A stretch of DNA of 64,000 nucleotides from contig JAEZWW010000026.1 of assembly GCA_023442945.1 (NCBI GenBank), forward strand, positions 135,626 through 199,625, read 5' to 3'. The DNA comes from Pseudomonadota bacterium. GTDB lineage: Bacteria; Pseudomonadota; Gammaproteobacteria; Burkholderiales; Burkholderiaceae_C. Positions 25,343 to 33,110 of the stretch are shown piece after piece (within the stretch, counting starts at the first letter, position 1; the number at the start of each line of letters is the position of its first letter). The notes under the pieces were generated by a model that saw only the letters and a list, made by a program, of their open reading frames with translations, made no database searches and was not told the origin of the DNA. A program made the translations under genes and the position numbers.

Positions 25343-26005
25343 ATGACACCCCCTTTTGAAGCCATCCTCTTCGACTGCGACGGCGTGCTGGTGGACAGCG
25401 AGCCGATCACCATGGCGGTGCTTCGCGACCTGCTGGCCGAGGCCGGCTGGGACATGCCGCTGGCCGAGTGCATGGCCGAATTCGTGGGCGTGACGGTGCG
25501 CAGCAAGACCGCGCTGATCGAGGCGCGCACGGGCCAGCCCTTGACCGACGCGTGGATGGCGCGCTTCTATGCCGAGCGCAACGCCGCCCTGACGGCCAGC
25601 CTGCAGGCGATTCCCGGCGCCCACGCGGCGGTGGAGGCCGCGCACGCGGCTACCGGCGGGCGCATCGCCTGCGCGTCGGGCGCTGACCGCTTCAAGGTGG
25701 AGATGCAGCTGGCCCAGGTCGGATTGGCGCCGTGGTTTGAAGGCGCCGTTTTCAGCGGCCACGAAATGCCGCGCACCAAGCCCGCGCCCGATGTGTATTT
25801 GGCTGCCGCCGCGCACCTGGGCGCCGCGCCCGCGCGCTGCCTGGTGGTGGAAGACACGCCGACCGGCGTGCAGGCCGGCGTGGCTGCGGGCGCCACGGTG
25901 TGGGCGTACTGTCCGCCGGGCGGCACCGCAGACGCCTTGCGCGCCGCCGGTGCGCAGCAGCTGTTCGCGCGCATGGACGACTTGCCCGGCCTGCTGCGCA
26001 CCTGA
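25343..26005 (+). CDS. HAD-superfamily phosphatase
   Basis: A 220-residue HAD hydrolase with the helical cap of the phosphoglycolate phosphatase/beta-phosphoglucomutase group. The nucleophile motif FDCDGVLVDSEP is at residues 10-21, the second motif Ser lies in IACASGADRFKVE, the lysine is in PRTKPAPDVYL, and the acidic motif IV is VVEDTPTGVQAG. It likely dephosphorylates a small sugar phosphate or 2-phosphoglycolate in the cytoplasm. The precise substrate is not readable. Confidence 0.9.
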   Translation: MTPPFEAILFDCDGVLVDSEPITMAVLRDLLAEAGWDMPLAECMAEFVGVTVRSKTALIEARTGQPLTDAWMARFYAERNAALTASLQAIPGAHAAVEAAHAATGGRIACASGADRFKVEMQLAQVGLAPWFEGAVFSGHEMPRTKPAPDVYLAAAAHLGAAPARCLVVEDTPTGVQAGVAAGATVWAYCPPGGTADALRAAGAQQLFARMDDLPGLLRT

Positions 26006-26084
26006 TCGGCGCTGACGGCAAGGCCCGCGCGGGCATGCGCCGCGGCGCCACACGGCCCGCGACGATTTTTGCTACCGTTGGCCG

Positions 26085-26795
26085 ATGACCGACCGACAGA
26101 CCGACCCACCCACCGCCGCGCACCTGGCCCCGACCACCGCCATCGACAGCACGCACCCCGACGTCGTTGCGTTCGCCCGCATCCACGGTCAGGGCGCTGA
26201 TGAGCGCGAGCGCGCCGTCGCGCTGACCTACGCTGTGCGCGATGCCTTCCGCTACGACCCGTACCGGATTGACCTGTCGCCCGAAGGCGTGCGCGCCAGC
26301 ACCGTGCTGGCGCAAGGCTATGGCTGGTGCGTGCCCAAAGCCACGCTGCTGACGGCGGTGTGCCGCGCCGCCGGCCTGCCGGCGCGCCTGGGTTTTGCCG
26401 ACGTGCGCAACCATTTGTCCACGCAACGCATGCGCGAGACGATGAAGACCGACATGTTCATCTGGCACGGCTACACCGAAATCTGGCTGAACGGCGCCTG
26501 GCGCAAGGCCACGCCGGCCTTCAACCTCAGCCTGTGCGAGAAGTTCGGGCTGCACCCGCTGGACTTCGATGGCGAGCACGATTCGATCTACCACGCGTTC
26601 GACAAGTCCGGCAACCGGCACATGGAGTACGTGAACGAGCGCGGCAGCTTCGACGACCTGCCGCTGGAGCGCATCGTGAGCGACTTCCGCCGCGAGTACC
26701 CGGGCTGGCTGGCCAGCGCCGGTCTGCAAAGCGCGCTGCAGGCCGATAACTTCGAAGCGGACGTGGCGCGCGAGGTCGGCCCTTCAGTGAAATGA
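26085..26795 (+). CDS. transglutaminase-like cysteine protease-fold protein
   Basis: A 236-residue protein with a bacterial transglutaminase-like core. The catalytic Cys is in GYGWCVPKATLL near residue 83, the His is in WHGYTEIWLNG near residue 127, and the Asp or equivalent lies in the following KATPAFNLS strand region. No signal peptide is visible, so it is probably cytoplasmic. Such proteins are usually hydrolases and not crosslinking enzymes. The substrate is unknown. The gene ends where repeat R6 begins. Confidence 0.82.
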   Translation: MTDRQTDPPTAAHLAPTTAIDSTHPDVVAFARIHGQGADERERAVALTYAVRDAFRYDPYRIDLSPEGVRASTVLAQGYGWCVPKATLLTAVCRAAGLPARLGFADVRNHLSTQRMRETMKTDMFIWHGYTEIWLNGAWRKATPAFNLSLCEKFGLHPLDFDGEHDSIYHAFDKSGNRHMEYVNERGSFDDLPLERIVSDFRREYPGWLASAGLQSALQADNFEADVAREVGPSVK

Positions 26796-26863
26796 ATTGC
26801 TATTTTTAGGATAGCTGGTCTCGCAAGTGGTTCTAGGGCTGGTGGCCAATTTGATTCAAATTC
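26796..26863 (-). repeat. Dispersed ~60-bp repeat, copy R6
   Basis: Reverse orientation: GGATAGCTGGTCTCGCAAGT at 26809 and TCTAGGGCTGGTGGCCAA at 26832, then ATTTGATTCAAATTC. It starts on the base after the transglutaminase-like stop codon. Confidence 0.85.
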
Positions 26864-26888
26864 CTTGGTCCGCGCGGCCCGGCCGTCC

Positions 26889-28082
26889 TCAGGGCATCTT
26901 CTCCAGCAAACGCACCGGCGGCACGCTGCCCAGCAGGCGGATCAGGTCCTGCTGGCGCATGGCGCCGGTCTTGGCAAAGATGGCCGACAGCTGGGTGCGC
27001 ACGGTGCTGAGTTTGATGCCCAGTTCGCTGGCCATGCTGGCCGGCGCGTTGCCGTCTAGCAGCAGCGGCAGCAGGCGCGCCTCGGCCTGGCTCAGCCCGA
27101 AGGTGCGGATCACGAAGTCCAGCGCCGATGACGGCATGTGCGCGTACGTCGTCAGCAGCAGCATGCAGGCGCCGGGTTGCGCCGTGGGGCCGCCCACGGG
27201 CAGCGCCAGCACGATAAGTTCGGGCGTCTGCTCGCCCAGCACGCGGCCACCGCCCTGGCCGTGCGCGCAGCTGCGCACCAGCTTGGCCAGGGGCTCGTGC
27301 GCCTGCACGCGCTGCGGCAGGCTGCCCAGCCAGCGCGTCAGCGCGGGGGACGCGGCCAGCTCGCGCGCGGCCTGGTTGGCGTAGGTGACGGTGGCGGCCG
27401 GGTCCAGCATCAGCAGGCCGAAGTCGAACGCGTCCAGAAAGCGGTGCAGCAGCGTGACCTGGTCCTCCAGGCGCCGCCGGCTCCAGTGCAGGTCGAACGC
27501 GCGCAGCACGTGCGGGTACAGGCGGCGCAGGCGCGCCACGTCGTCGGTGCTGAAGTCGGCCTGGTCCGGGCGGCGCAAAAAGCACAGATGGGCCGTTGGC
27601 GCCATGCCGGGCGTCAGCCCGTCGGACACCAGGCAGATCAAGAGGTGCTCGGCCGGCAGCGTGGTCAGGTACTCGCGGTAGAACGCGCTGGCGCGCAGCT
27701 GGGGCGGCGCCACCAGGTCGCTGCCGCGGGCGATGGCGCCTTGCACGAAAAAGCCCCGGGCGACGCCCTGTGCCAGCCAGGGGTCGTGGCGCCACCAGTG
27801 CTCGGCGTAGGCGCGGACGGCGGCTTCCGGGTGGTTCCAGGCGGCGTAAAAGCTGCTGTCGCGCTGGCCCTGGCCGGACGCGACCAGCATCGCGCAGCTG
27901 GCGTCAAAGGCTTCGGCCATCACGCGCAAAGCCTCGGTCCAGGCAGCGTCGGCGCCGACCGCGCCGTACAGCGCCGCCTGCAGGCGCTCGAACGCGGCCA
28001 GCGAAAATTCGCCCGGGGCCGGCCCCAGTGCTTCGCCCTCGGCAAGGCGCAGCGCCTGCGGGTGCGGGGCGGCGGTGGACAT
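26889..28082 (-). CDS. LuxR-type helix-turn-helix regulator
   Basis: A 397-residue regulator with a C-terminal LuxR/FixJ helix-turn-helix: FGLSQAEARLLPLLLDGNAP, then MASELGIKLSTVRTQLSAIF and AKTGAMRQQDLIRLL. The long N-terminal part is an alpha/beta sensor-like region without a recognisable autoinducer or receiver domain; it contains a PAS-like strand (FGLLMLDPAATVTYANQAAR). I chose the ATG at 28082 because an AAGGGA site lies upstream and the longer frame adds unconserved-looking sequence. It is divergent from the PaaI-type thioesterase at 28423, a possible target. Confidence 0.82.
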   Translation of the reverse strand: MSTAAPHPQALRLAEGEALGPAPGEFSLAAFERLQAALYGAVGADAAWTEALRVMAEAFDASCAMLVASGQGQRDSSFYAAWNHPEAAVRAYAEHWWRHDPWLAQGVARGFFVQGAIARGSDLVAPPQLRASAFYREYLTTLPAEHLLICLVSDGLTPGMAPTAHLCFLRRPDQADFSTDDVARLRRLYPHVLRAFDLHWSRRRLEDQVTLLHRFLDAFDFGLLMLDPAATVTYANQAARELAASPALTRWLGSLPQRVQAHEPLAKLVRSCAHGQGGGRVLGEQTPELIVLALPVGGPTAQPGACMLLLTTYAHMPSSALDFVIRTFGLSQAEARLLPLLLDGNAPASMASELGIKLSTVRTQLSAIFAKTGAMRQQDLIRLLGSVPPVRLLEKMP

Positions 28083-28422
28083 GGTGGGATCCCTTCTGTC
28101 GGCGGTGCGCTCTCCATCGGGGTTGTGGCATACGTCCAGGGCGCCGGCAAGAGGAATTGTTGGGAGCGTGTGCAAAGCGGTCATCCCCCATCTGGAGGAC
28201 GGCTACTCCCCAGGGGATTCGGCGAAATCGGCCTCTGGCCCTAGAGCAATCAGCGCAGACAGCTATTAAAACAGGAGTAATAAGCTGTACCCGTGCCACC
28301 ACAGGCCGACCCGTGCCCGGCGCGCAGCCCGGGCCGGCCGCAGCCACCGCGCCCCATGACAGCGGCGTGACACGCAGCGCGCTGTGCCGCACTGCGCGGG
28401 CCACCGCCGCTACCATCGCGCC
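28083..28422. other. Divergent intergenic region with repeat R7
   Basis: A 340-base gap between the divergent LuxR-type regulator and the thioesterase gene, so it should hold both promoters. It contains repeat copy R7 in the middle. I see no clear operator palindrome and no gene. Confidence 0.5.
28222..28281 (+). repeat. Dispersed ~60-bp repeat, copy R7
   Basis: The best-preserved copy: GGCCTCTGGCCCTAGAGCAA at 28230, then CAGCGCAGACAGCTATTAAA and ACAGGAGTAATAAGC. It lies between divergent promoters and not at a gene end. Confidence 0.9.
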
Positions 28423-28833
28423 ATGACCGACACCACTTTGCTCCAGAACGCCTTGACCGAGTATTTCGCGCCCTGGGTGCAGGCGCTGGGGCTGCGCGTG
28501 GCGCCGCAGCAGCCCGAAGGCGCCGTCCTGCTGCGCCTGCCGCACAGCGAGCAATTGGCGCGCAGCGGCGGCATGCTGTGCGGTCAGGCCATGATGGCGG
28601 CGGCCGACACCGCCATGGTGCTGGCGCTGATTGCGCACTTCGGTGAATTCCGGCCGTGCACCACGGTGCAGCTGAGCACCAGCTTCCTCAAGCCGTTGTC
28701 GAACCAGGACGCGCTGGTCCAGGCGCGCGTGCTGCGTGCCGGCAAGACCATGGCGTTTGGCGAGATCGACCTGAGCGGCGCTGACGACGGCAAGAGCGTC
28801 TGCCGCGCCAGCACCACCTACGCGCTGCTTTAG
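28423..28833 (+). CDS. PaaI-family thioesterase (hotdog fold)
   Basis: A 136-residue hotdog-fold protein. The helix region SGGMLCGQAMMAAADTAMVL and the strand TTVQLSTSFLKPLSNQDALV match PaaI-type acyl-CoA thioesterases, although the usual His-Gly-Gly of the active loop reads Arg-Ser-Gly-Gly here. The ATG at 28423 begins the domain. It converges on the amidase gene, with which it overlaps by four bases at the 3' ends. Confidence 0.83.
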   Translation: MTDTTLLQNALTEYFAPWVQALGLRVAPQQPEGAVLLRLPHSEQLARSGGMLCGQAMMAAADTAMVLALIAHFGEFRPCTTVQLSTSFLKPLSNQDALVQARVLRAGKTMAFGEIDLSGADDGKSVCRASTTYALL

Positions 28834-30188
28834 GCCGCCAGCAGCGCCTCGACAGCGGCGCCCAGCGCCAGGATGCGCGCGTCGGCCATGGCCGGGCCGG
28901 TCAGCATCAGGCCAACCGGCGCCTCGCCCGGGCGGTGGCAGGGCAGCGACAGCGCGCAGCCGTCCAGAAAGTTGATGAAGGTGCAGTTGCGCAGGATCAG
29001 CCCGTTGGCGGCGGTGTAGGCGTCGTCGCTGGCCTGCAGATCGGCGATGGGCGGCGCGACGATGGGCACGGTGGGCATCAGCAGCGCGTCGTACGGCGCG
29101 ATGCGCGCCTCCACCTGCGCGATCCAGCGGCGGCGGGCCTGCTGCAGGTCGATGTAGTCGGCCGCGCCCATGGCCTGCGCGCCGCGGATGCGGCTGGCCA
29201 CGCGGCGGTCGTAGGCGGCTTCGTGCTCGGCCAGCAGGCCGCGGTGCCAGGCCCAGGCTTCGGCGGCGGCCAGCGTGCCGCGCGCGTGCAGCGCGCCCAG
29301 TTCGGCGAATTCGGGAACGTCGATGCGCAGCAGGTGGACGCCCGCTTCGCGCAGGCGGGCACAGGCGCGCTCGAACGCGGCCGCGACGGTGGCGTCCATG
29401 CCGTCCAGCGCCAGCGTGGTCGGGATGGCCAGACGGGCGCCCTGCAGCGGTTGCTGGGTCGCGGCGGGCACCGCCTCGCCCGCCAGGATGGCGTCGACGA
29501 TGGCGCAGTCGCGCACGCTGGCGGCCAGCGGGCCGATCGAGTCGAGCGAGGTCGACAGCGGCAAGGTGCCGGCCGTGGGCACGCGCCGCTGCGTCGGTTT
29601 GAAGCCCGTCAACCCGCACAGCGCCGACGGAATGCGCACCGAGCCCCCGGTGTCGCTGCCGATGCCAACCACGGCCATACCGTCCGTCACCGACACCGCC
29701 GCACCCGACGACGAACCGCCGGGGATGCGGCCCCCGCTTGCGCCTTCGCGGTCCCACGGGTTCCTGGGCGTGCCGTAATGCGGGTTCAGGCCCAGGCCGG
29801 AAAACGCGAACTCGGTCATGTTGGTGCGGCCGACGATCACCGCGCCGGCGGCGATCAGGCGGTCGATGACCGGCGCGTTGCGCTGGGTGGGCGCCGCGCC
29901 CTTGAGCACGGCCGAGCCGGCCGTCGTCACCTGGCCGGCGACGTCGAACAAGTCCTTGACCGACACCGGCACGCCTTCCAATGGCGAGCGCACCATGCCC
30001 GCCGCACGCAGCGTGTCGGACGCCTGCGCCGCGGCGCGGGCGCGTTCCACGTCCAGTTGCGTGAACACGCGGGCGCCTTCGCCGGCCGGGTCCTGCGCGC
30101 GGGCCAGGGCGGCTTCGGTCAGTTGCAACGAGGTAGTGCGGCCAGCGGCCAGATCGGCGCCGAGCGATTCAAGGGTAAGTGGTGGCAT
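28830..30188 (-). CDS. amidase, amidase-signature family
   Basis: A 452-residue amidase of the GatA/AtzF type. The Ser-cisSer-Lys triad is visible as K78 in SVKDLFD, S159 in GGSSSGAA and S183 in GSDTGGSVR, with the family's 24-residue spacing between the serines. No gatB or gatC lies nearby, so it is more likely a catabolic amidase than the tRNA amidotransferase. I chose the ATG at 30188. The reading frame continues upstream for 17 codons, but those are encoded by repeat R8. It lies behind metX-metW on the same strand, separated only by the repeat. Confidence 0.88.
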   Translation of the reverse strand: MPPLTLESLGADLAAGRTTSLQLTEAALARAQDPAGEGARVFTQLDVERARAAAQASDTLRAAGMVRSPLEGVPVSVKDLFDVAGQVTTAGSAVLKGAAPTQRNAPVIDRLIAAGAVIVGRTNMTEFAFSGLGLNPHYGTPRNPWDREGASGGRIPGGSSSGAAVSVTDGMAVVGIGSDTGGSVRIPSALCGLTGFKPTQRRVPTAGTLPLSTSLDSIGPLAASVRDCAIVDAILAGEAVPAATQQPLQGARLAIPTTLALDGMDATVAAAFERACARLREAGVHLLRIDVPEFAELGALHARGTLAAAEAWAWHRGLLAEHEAAYDRRVASRIRGAQAMGAADYIDLQQARRRWIAQVEARIAPYDALLMPTVPIVAPPIADLQASDDAYTAANGLILRNCTFINFLDGCALSLPCHRPGEAPVGLMLTGPAMADARILALGAAVEALLAA

Positions 30189-30189
30189 C

Positions 30190-30250
30190 GTATTTGCTAT
30201 TGAAAAAGTAGCTGTCCGCGCTGATTGGACTAGGGCCAAAGCCCAATAAG
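30190..30250 (-). repeat. Dispersed ~60-bp repeat, copy R8
   Basis: Reverse orientation: TTTGCTATTGAAAAAGTAGC at 30192, TGTCCGCGCTGATTGG and ACTAGGGCCA at 30229. It fills the gap between the metW stop and the amidase start and is open in the amidase frame. Confidence 0.85.
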
Positions 30251-30252
30251 AC

Positions 30253-30837
30253 TCAATTTCCGCTGAGTTTGAACACCGCGGTCGCCGCGCGCAGATTCGG
30301 CAGCGTGCGCACCTCGTGGCCGTCCTGCAGGCCGAAGCTGTCGAGCACGCGCAAACCGTTCTTGTGCGCCAGCGCGGCGAAGTCGCGGTAAGTGCCGACC
30401 CGGATGTTGGGCGTGTCGTACCACTGGTAGGGCAGGCGGCGCGTGACCGGCATGCGCCCGCGCAGCACCGACAGGCGGTTGGGCCAGTGCGCGAAGTTGG
30501 GGAAGGCGACGATGCCGATGCGGCCGACGCGCGCGGTTTCGCGCAGCATGACTTCGGCGTTGCGCAGGTGCTGCAAGGTGTCGATCTGCAGCACCACGTC
30601 GAAGCTTTGGTCCTGGAAGGCTTTCAGCCCCTGGTGCAGGTTCAGTTGCAGCACGTTGATGCCGCGGCGCACGCAGGCCTGGACGTTGTCGTCGTCGATC
30701 TCGATGCCGTAGCCGGTGCAGCGCTTTTCGCGCGTGAGCAGGTCGAGCAGGGCGCCGTCGCCGCAGCCCAGGTCGAGCACGCGCGCGCCTTCGGGCACCA
30801 GCCGGGCGATGGATTGGAGGACCGCGGTGTCGCTCAT
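30253..30837 (-). CDS. metW: methionine biosynthesis protein MetW
   Basis: A 194-residue methyltransferase-fold protein always found with metX in many proteobacteria. The SAM-binding motif VLDLGCGDGALLDLL is near residue 20, followed by GYGIEIDDDNVQACVRRG. The C-terminus PYQWYDTPNIRVGTYRDF is characteristic of MetW. It is thought to support MetX activity; a transferase reaction of its own is not established. Its ATG overlaps the metX stop in an ATGA, so translation is coupled. Confidence 0.95.
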   Translation of the reverse strand: MSDTAVLQSIARLVPEGARVLDLGCGDGALLDLLTREKRCTGYGIEIDDDNVQACVRRGINVLQLNLHQGLKAFQDQSFDVVLQIDTLQHLRNAEVMLRETARVGRIGIVAFPNFAHWPNRLSVLRGRMPVTRRLPYQWYDTPNIRVGTYRDFAALAHKNGLRVLDSFGLQDGHEVRTLPNLRAATAVFKLSGN

Positions 30838-32027
30838 GGCTGCGCCTCCGCAGGCGATTTTTCAAGGCTTTCTGGCCCCTGGCCCTGGTCGGATCTGCGC
30901 AACATGCTATCAAAATAGGATCTGACGACGTTCAGGTAACGCGCGTCGTCCAGCAGGAAGGCGTCGTGGCCGTGGGGCGCGTCGATCTCGGCGTAGCTGA
31001 CGTCGCGGCGGTTTTCCAGCAGGGCCTTGACGATCTCGCGGCTGCGGGCGGGTGAAAAGCGCCAGTCGGTGGTGAAGCTGACCAGCAGGAACTTGGCCGT
31101 CGCGCGCGCCAGCGCCTGCGTCAGGTCGCCGCCAAAGGCGCGCGCCGGGTCGAAATAGTCCAGCGCGCGGGTGATCAGCAGGTAGGTGTTGGCGTCAAAG
31201 TAGTCGCTGAACTTGTCGCCCTGGTAGCGCAGGTAGCTTTCGATCTGGAATTCCACGTCCTGCGTGCTAAAGCGGTAGCCGTTGACGTTTTCGGTCACCA
31301 CCTCGCGCAGCTGGCGGCCGAACTTGGCGTTCATGACGTCGTCGCTGAGGTAGGTGATGTGCCCGATCATGCGGGCGATGCGCAACCCGCGCTTGGGCAC
31401 CACGCCGTGCTGGTAGAAGTTGCCGCCGTAGAAGTCGGGGTCGGTCACGATGGCGCGGCGCGCCACTTCGTTGAAGGCGATGTTCTCGGCCGACAGGTTG
31501 GGCGCGCTGGCGATGACCACGGCGTGGCGCACGCGGTCGGGGTACTGCAGCGCCCACGACAGCGCCTGCATGCCGCCCAGGCTGCCGCCCATGACGGCGG
31601 CCAGTTGCCCGACGCCCAGCGCGTCCAGCAGGCGCGCCTGCGCGTTGACCCAGTCTTCCACCGTGACCACAGGGAAGTCGGCGCCGTACACCGTGCCGTT
31701 GTCGGGGTTGCGGTGCATGGGGCCGGTGGAGCCGAAGCACGAGCCCAGGTTGTTGATGCCGATGACGAAGAAGCGGTCGGTGTCGACCGGCTTGCCGGGG
31801 CCGATCATGTTGTCCCACCAGCCTTCGCTGCGCTTCTGCCCTTCGTAGCGGCCCGCCACGTGGTGCGAGGCGTTGAGCGCATGGCAGATCAGCACGGCGT
31901 TGTCGCGCGCGGCGTTGAGCTGACCGTAGGTCTCGTAGCTGAGGGCGTAATCGCGGATCGACGCACCGCTTTGCAGCGGCAGTGGCATGTCGAACGGCAT
32001 CGACTGCGGGGTGGCAATGAAGGTCAT
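30834..32027 (-). CDS. metX: homoserine O-acyltransferase MetX
   Basis: First committed enzyme of methionine synthesis, acylating homoserine. The 397-residue alpha/beta-hydrolase fold has nucleophile S149 in MGGSLGGM. The Asp is probably in SFTTDWRFSP, and the His is in DAPHGHDAFL. The ICHALNASHHVAGR and GSTGP blocks are family features. Whether it uses acetyl- or succinyl-CoA cannot be decided; betaproteobacterial members often use succinyl-CoA. About the last 24 residues (from SMLRRSDQGQG) are encoded by repeat R9. The gene is preceded by a SAM-II riboswitch and a terminator hairpin ending close to the ATG. Confidence 0.95.
   Translation of the reverse strand: MTFIATPQSMPFDMPLPLQSGASIRDYALSYETYGQLNAARDNAVLICHALNASHHVAGRYEGQKRSEGWWDNMIGPGKPVDTDRFFVIGINNLGSCFGSTGPMHRNPDNGTVYGADFPVVTVEDWVNAQARLLDALGVGQLAAVMGGSLGGMQALSWALQYPDRVRHAVVIASAPNLSAENIAFNEVARRAIVTDPDFYGGNFYQHGVVPKRGLRIARMIGHITYLSDDVMNAKFGRQLREVVTENVNGYRFSTQDVEFQIESYLRYQGDKFSDYFDANTYLLITRALDYFDPARAFGGDLTQALARATAKFLLVSFTTDWRFSPARSREIVKALLENRRDVSYAEIDAPHGHDAFLLDDARYLNVVRSYFDSMLRRSDQGQGPESLEKSPAEAQP
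30858..30920 (+). repeat. Dispersed ~60-bp repeat, copy R9 (inside metX)
   Basis: TCAAGGCTTTCTGGCCCCTG at 30862, CCCTGGTCGGATCTGCGCAA at 30881 and ATGCTATCAAAATAGGATC at 30903. It lies within the metX reading frame and codes for its C-terminal tail on the opposite strand. Confidence 0.85.
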
Positions 32028-32035
32028 GGCGGCAA

Positions 32036-32070
32036 CAAAAAACCCGGACCGCCAAAACGGCGCCGGGTTC
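32036..32070 (-). terminator. Intrinsic terminator before metX (riboswitch expression platform)
   Basis: On the minus strand AACCCGG pairs with CCGGGTT around a loop containing a second small stem (GCCG/CGGC-like), followed by a T-run. It ends about 9 bases before the metX ATG. It probably both ends tmem165 transcription and acts as the off-switch of the SAM-II element. Confidence 0.8.
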
Positions 32071-32084
32071 TTTGCGTGCGCTCG

Positions 32085-32134
32085 GTTTTAGCGGTATTTA
32101 TTGAGCGCCCGCAAGCTGAGGCAAATCGGCGCTG
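32085..32134 (-). promoter_or_regulatory. SAM-II riboswitch upstream of metX
   Basis: Reading the minus strand, AGCGCC and GGCGCT form the P1 stem. The loop carries CGATTTGCC and CTTGCGG, then CAATAAATACC and CGCTAAAAC follow. These match, in order and spacing, the conserved parts I recall for SAM-II (GATTT, TTGC, ATAAAT, GCTAAA), which folds as a pseudoknot around S-adenosylmethionine. It sits between a TATACT -10-like box (32142-32147) and the terminator before metX, exactly where a methionine gene's SAM switch belongs. Confidence 0.85.
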
Positions 32135-32141
32135 AAAAACC

Positions 32142-32147
32142 AGTATA
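32142..32147 (-). promoter_or_regulatory. Probable -10 box of metX
   Basis: TATACT on the minus strand, 8 bases upstream of the start of the SAM-II element, the right place for a transcription start at the aptamer. I do not see a convincing -35 box at 17 bases. Confidence 0.45.
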
Positions 32148-32197
32148 GCGCGCGGGCCGCCGCCGCGCCGGCCAATGGGCGCTGCCGAGTCGGTTGG

Positions 32198-32779
32198 TCA
32201 GCTGCCCCAGCCGATCAGGGCCGCCACACCCAGGACGGCGAAGATCGCCGCCGACACCATGTGGACCACCCGGATCGGCACTTTCTTGACCAGCTTGTCG
32301 CCAAACCAGACGACGGGCGCGTTCGCCAGCATCATCCCCAGGGTGGTGCCGGCCACCACGGCGAACCACGCCTTGTACTGTGCGGCCAGGGCCACCGTGG
32401 CGATCTGCGTCTTGTCGCCCATCTCGGCCAGGAAAAACGCCACGACGGTGGTGCCGAAGACGCCCAGGCTGCCGGTGCTGGACGGCGTGTCGCTGTCGTC
32501 CAGCTTGTCGGGAATCAACATCCAGATCGCCATGGCGATGAACGACAGGCCCAGCACCCAGCGCAGCACGTTGGGGCCGAGGAAGGTCGTGACCCAGCTG
32601 CCCACGGCGCCGGCAAGCGCGTGGTTGACCAGCGTGGCGACGAGGATACCCAGGACGATGGGCCACGGTTTGCGAAAGCGCGCGGCGAGGAGCAGGGACA
32701 GCAACTGGGTCTTGTCGCCCATTTCGGCGAGCGCCACGATGCCGGTGGAGATCAGAAAGGCTTCCATAAATGGGTACAA
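32198..32779 (-). CDS. TMEM165/GDT1-family (UPF0016) cation transporter
   Basis: A 193-residue membrane protein with six predicted helices arranged as two repeats. Each repeat carries the family motif E-M-G-D-K-T-Q (at about residues 19 and 119), which forms the cation path. Bacterial members export manganese or move calcium/manganese against protons. The frame begins at an ATG at 32779; an internal ATG at 32767 (MEAFLIS) fits the membrane start equally well. The leader has a stable stem that deserves comparison with manganese riboswitches (see findings). Confidence 0.88.
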   Translation of the reverse strand: MYPFMEAFLISTGIVALAEMGDKTQLLSLLLAARFRKPWPIVLGILVATLVNHALAGAVGSWVTTFLGPNVLRWVLGLSFIAMAIWMLIPDKLDDSDTPSSTGSLGVFGTTVVAFFLAEMGDKTQIATVALAAQYKAWFAVVAGTTLGMMLANAPVVWFGDKLVKKVPIRVVHMVSAAIFAVLGVAALIGWGS

Positions 32780-33110
32780 AAGTGGTAATTTTGACAGGAG
32801 CCCGAGGCGGTTGGCTGAACTGCCCCTTAGTCAGGTGACTGCTGGCCGAGGGCGGCGGATTGTAGGGGGCGAGCGTGTCTTGCGCGCAACAGGGCGCAAG
32901 CTGAAATAGCCATTTATTTTGGTCGGGGATTTTCCCAATGCTTGACTTTGGTGGTTCTGCCGCATAATTCTCCGCGTGTGCATTCAGCACATCTTGTGGT
33001 CTTGCGGTGAACTCAGTCAGTCTCCCTTCCTTGCCAGCCCTGCGCAGCTTCGTCGAAGGCGGTTTGCGGACTCCATCGCGTTTCTTTTGTCTTTGAGGAG
33101 TCCCTGTTTA
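32780..33110. other. Divergent intergenic region between the TMEM165-type gene and the RRM gene
   Basis: A 331-base gap with leaders for both genes. On the minus side, about 15-45 bases upstream of the transporter, TGACTAAGGGGC and GCTCCTGTCA can pair around a loop with ACCGCCTCGG. On the plus side a probable promoter at 32942 gives the RRM gene a leader of about 135 bases. No gene is visible inside. Confidence 0.5.
32942..32969 (+). promoter_or_regulatory. Probable sigma-70 promoter of the RRM gene
   Basis: TTGACT at 32942 and CATAAT at 32963 with 15 bases between, or ATAATT with 16. Spacing is a little short. It implies a long untranslated leader before the ATG at 33111, which is common for cold-responsive RNA-binding protein genes. 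Confidence 0.45.
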
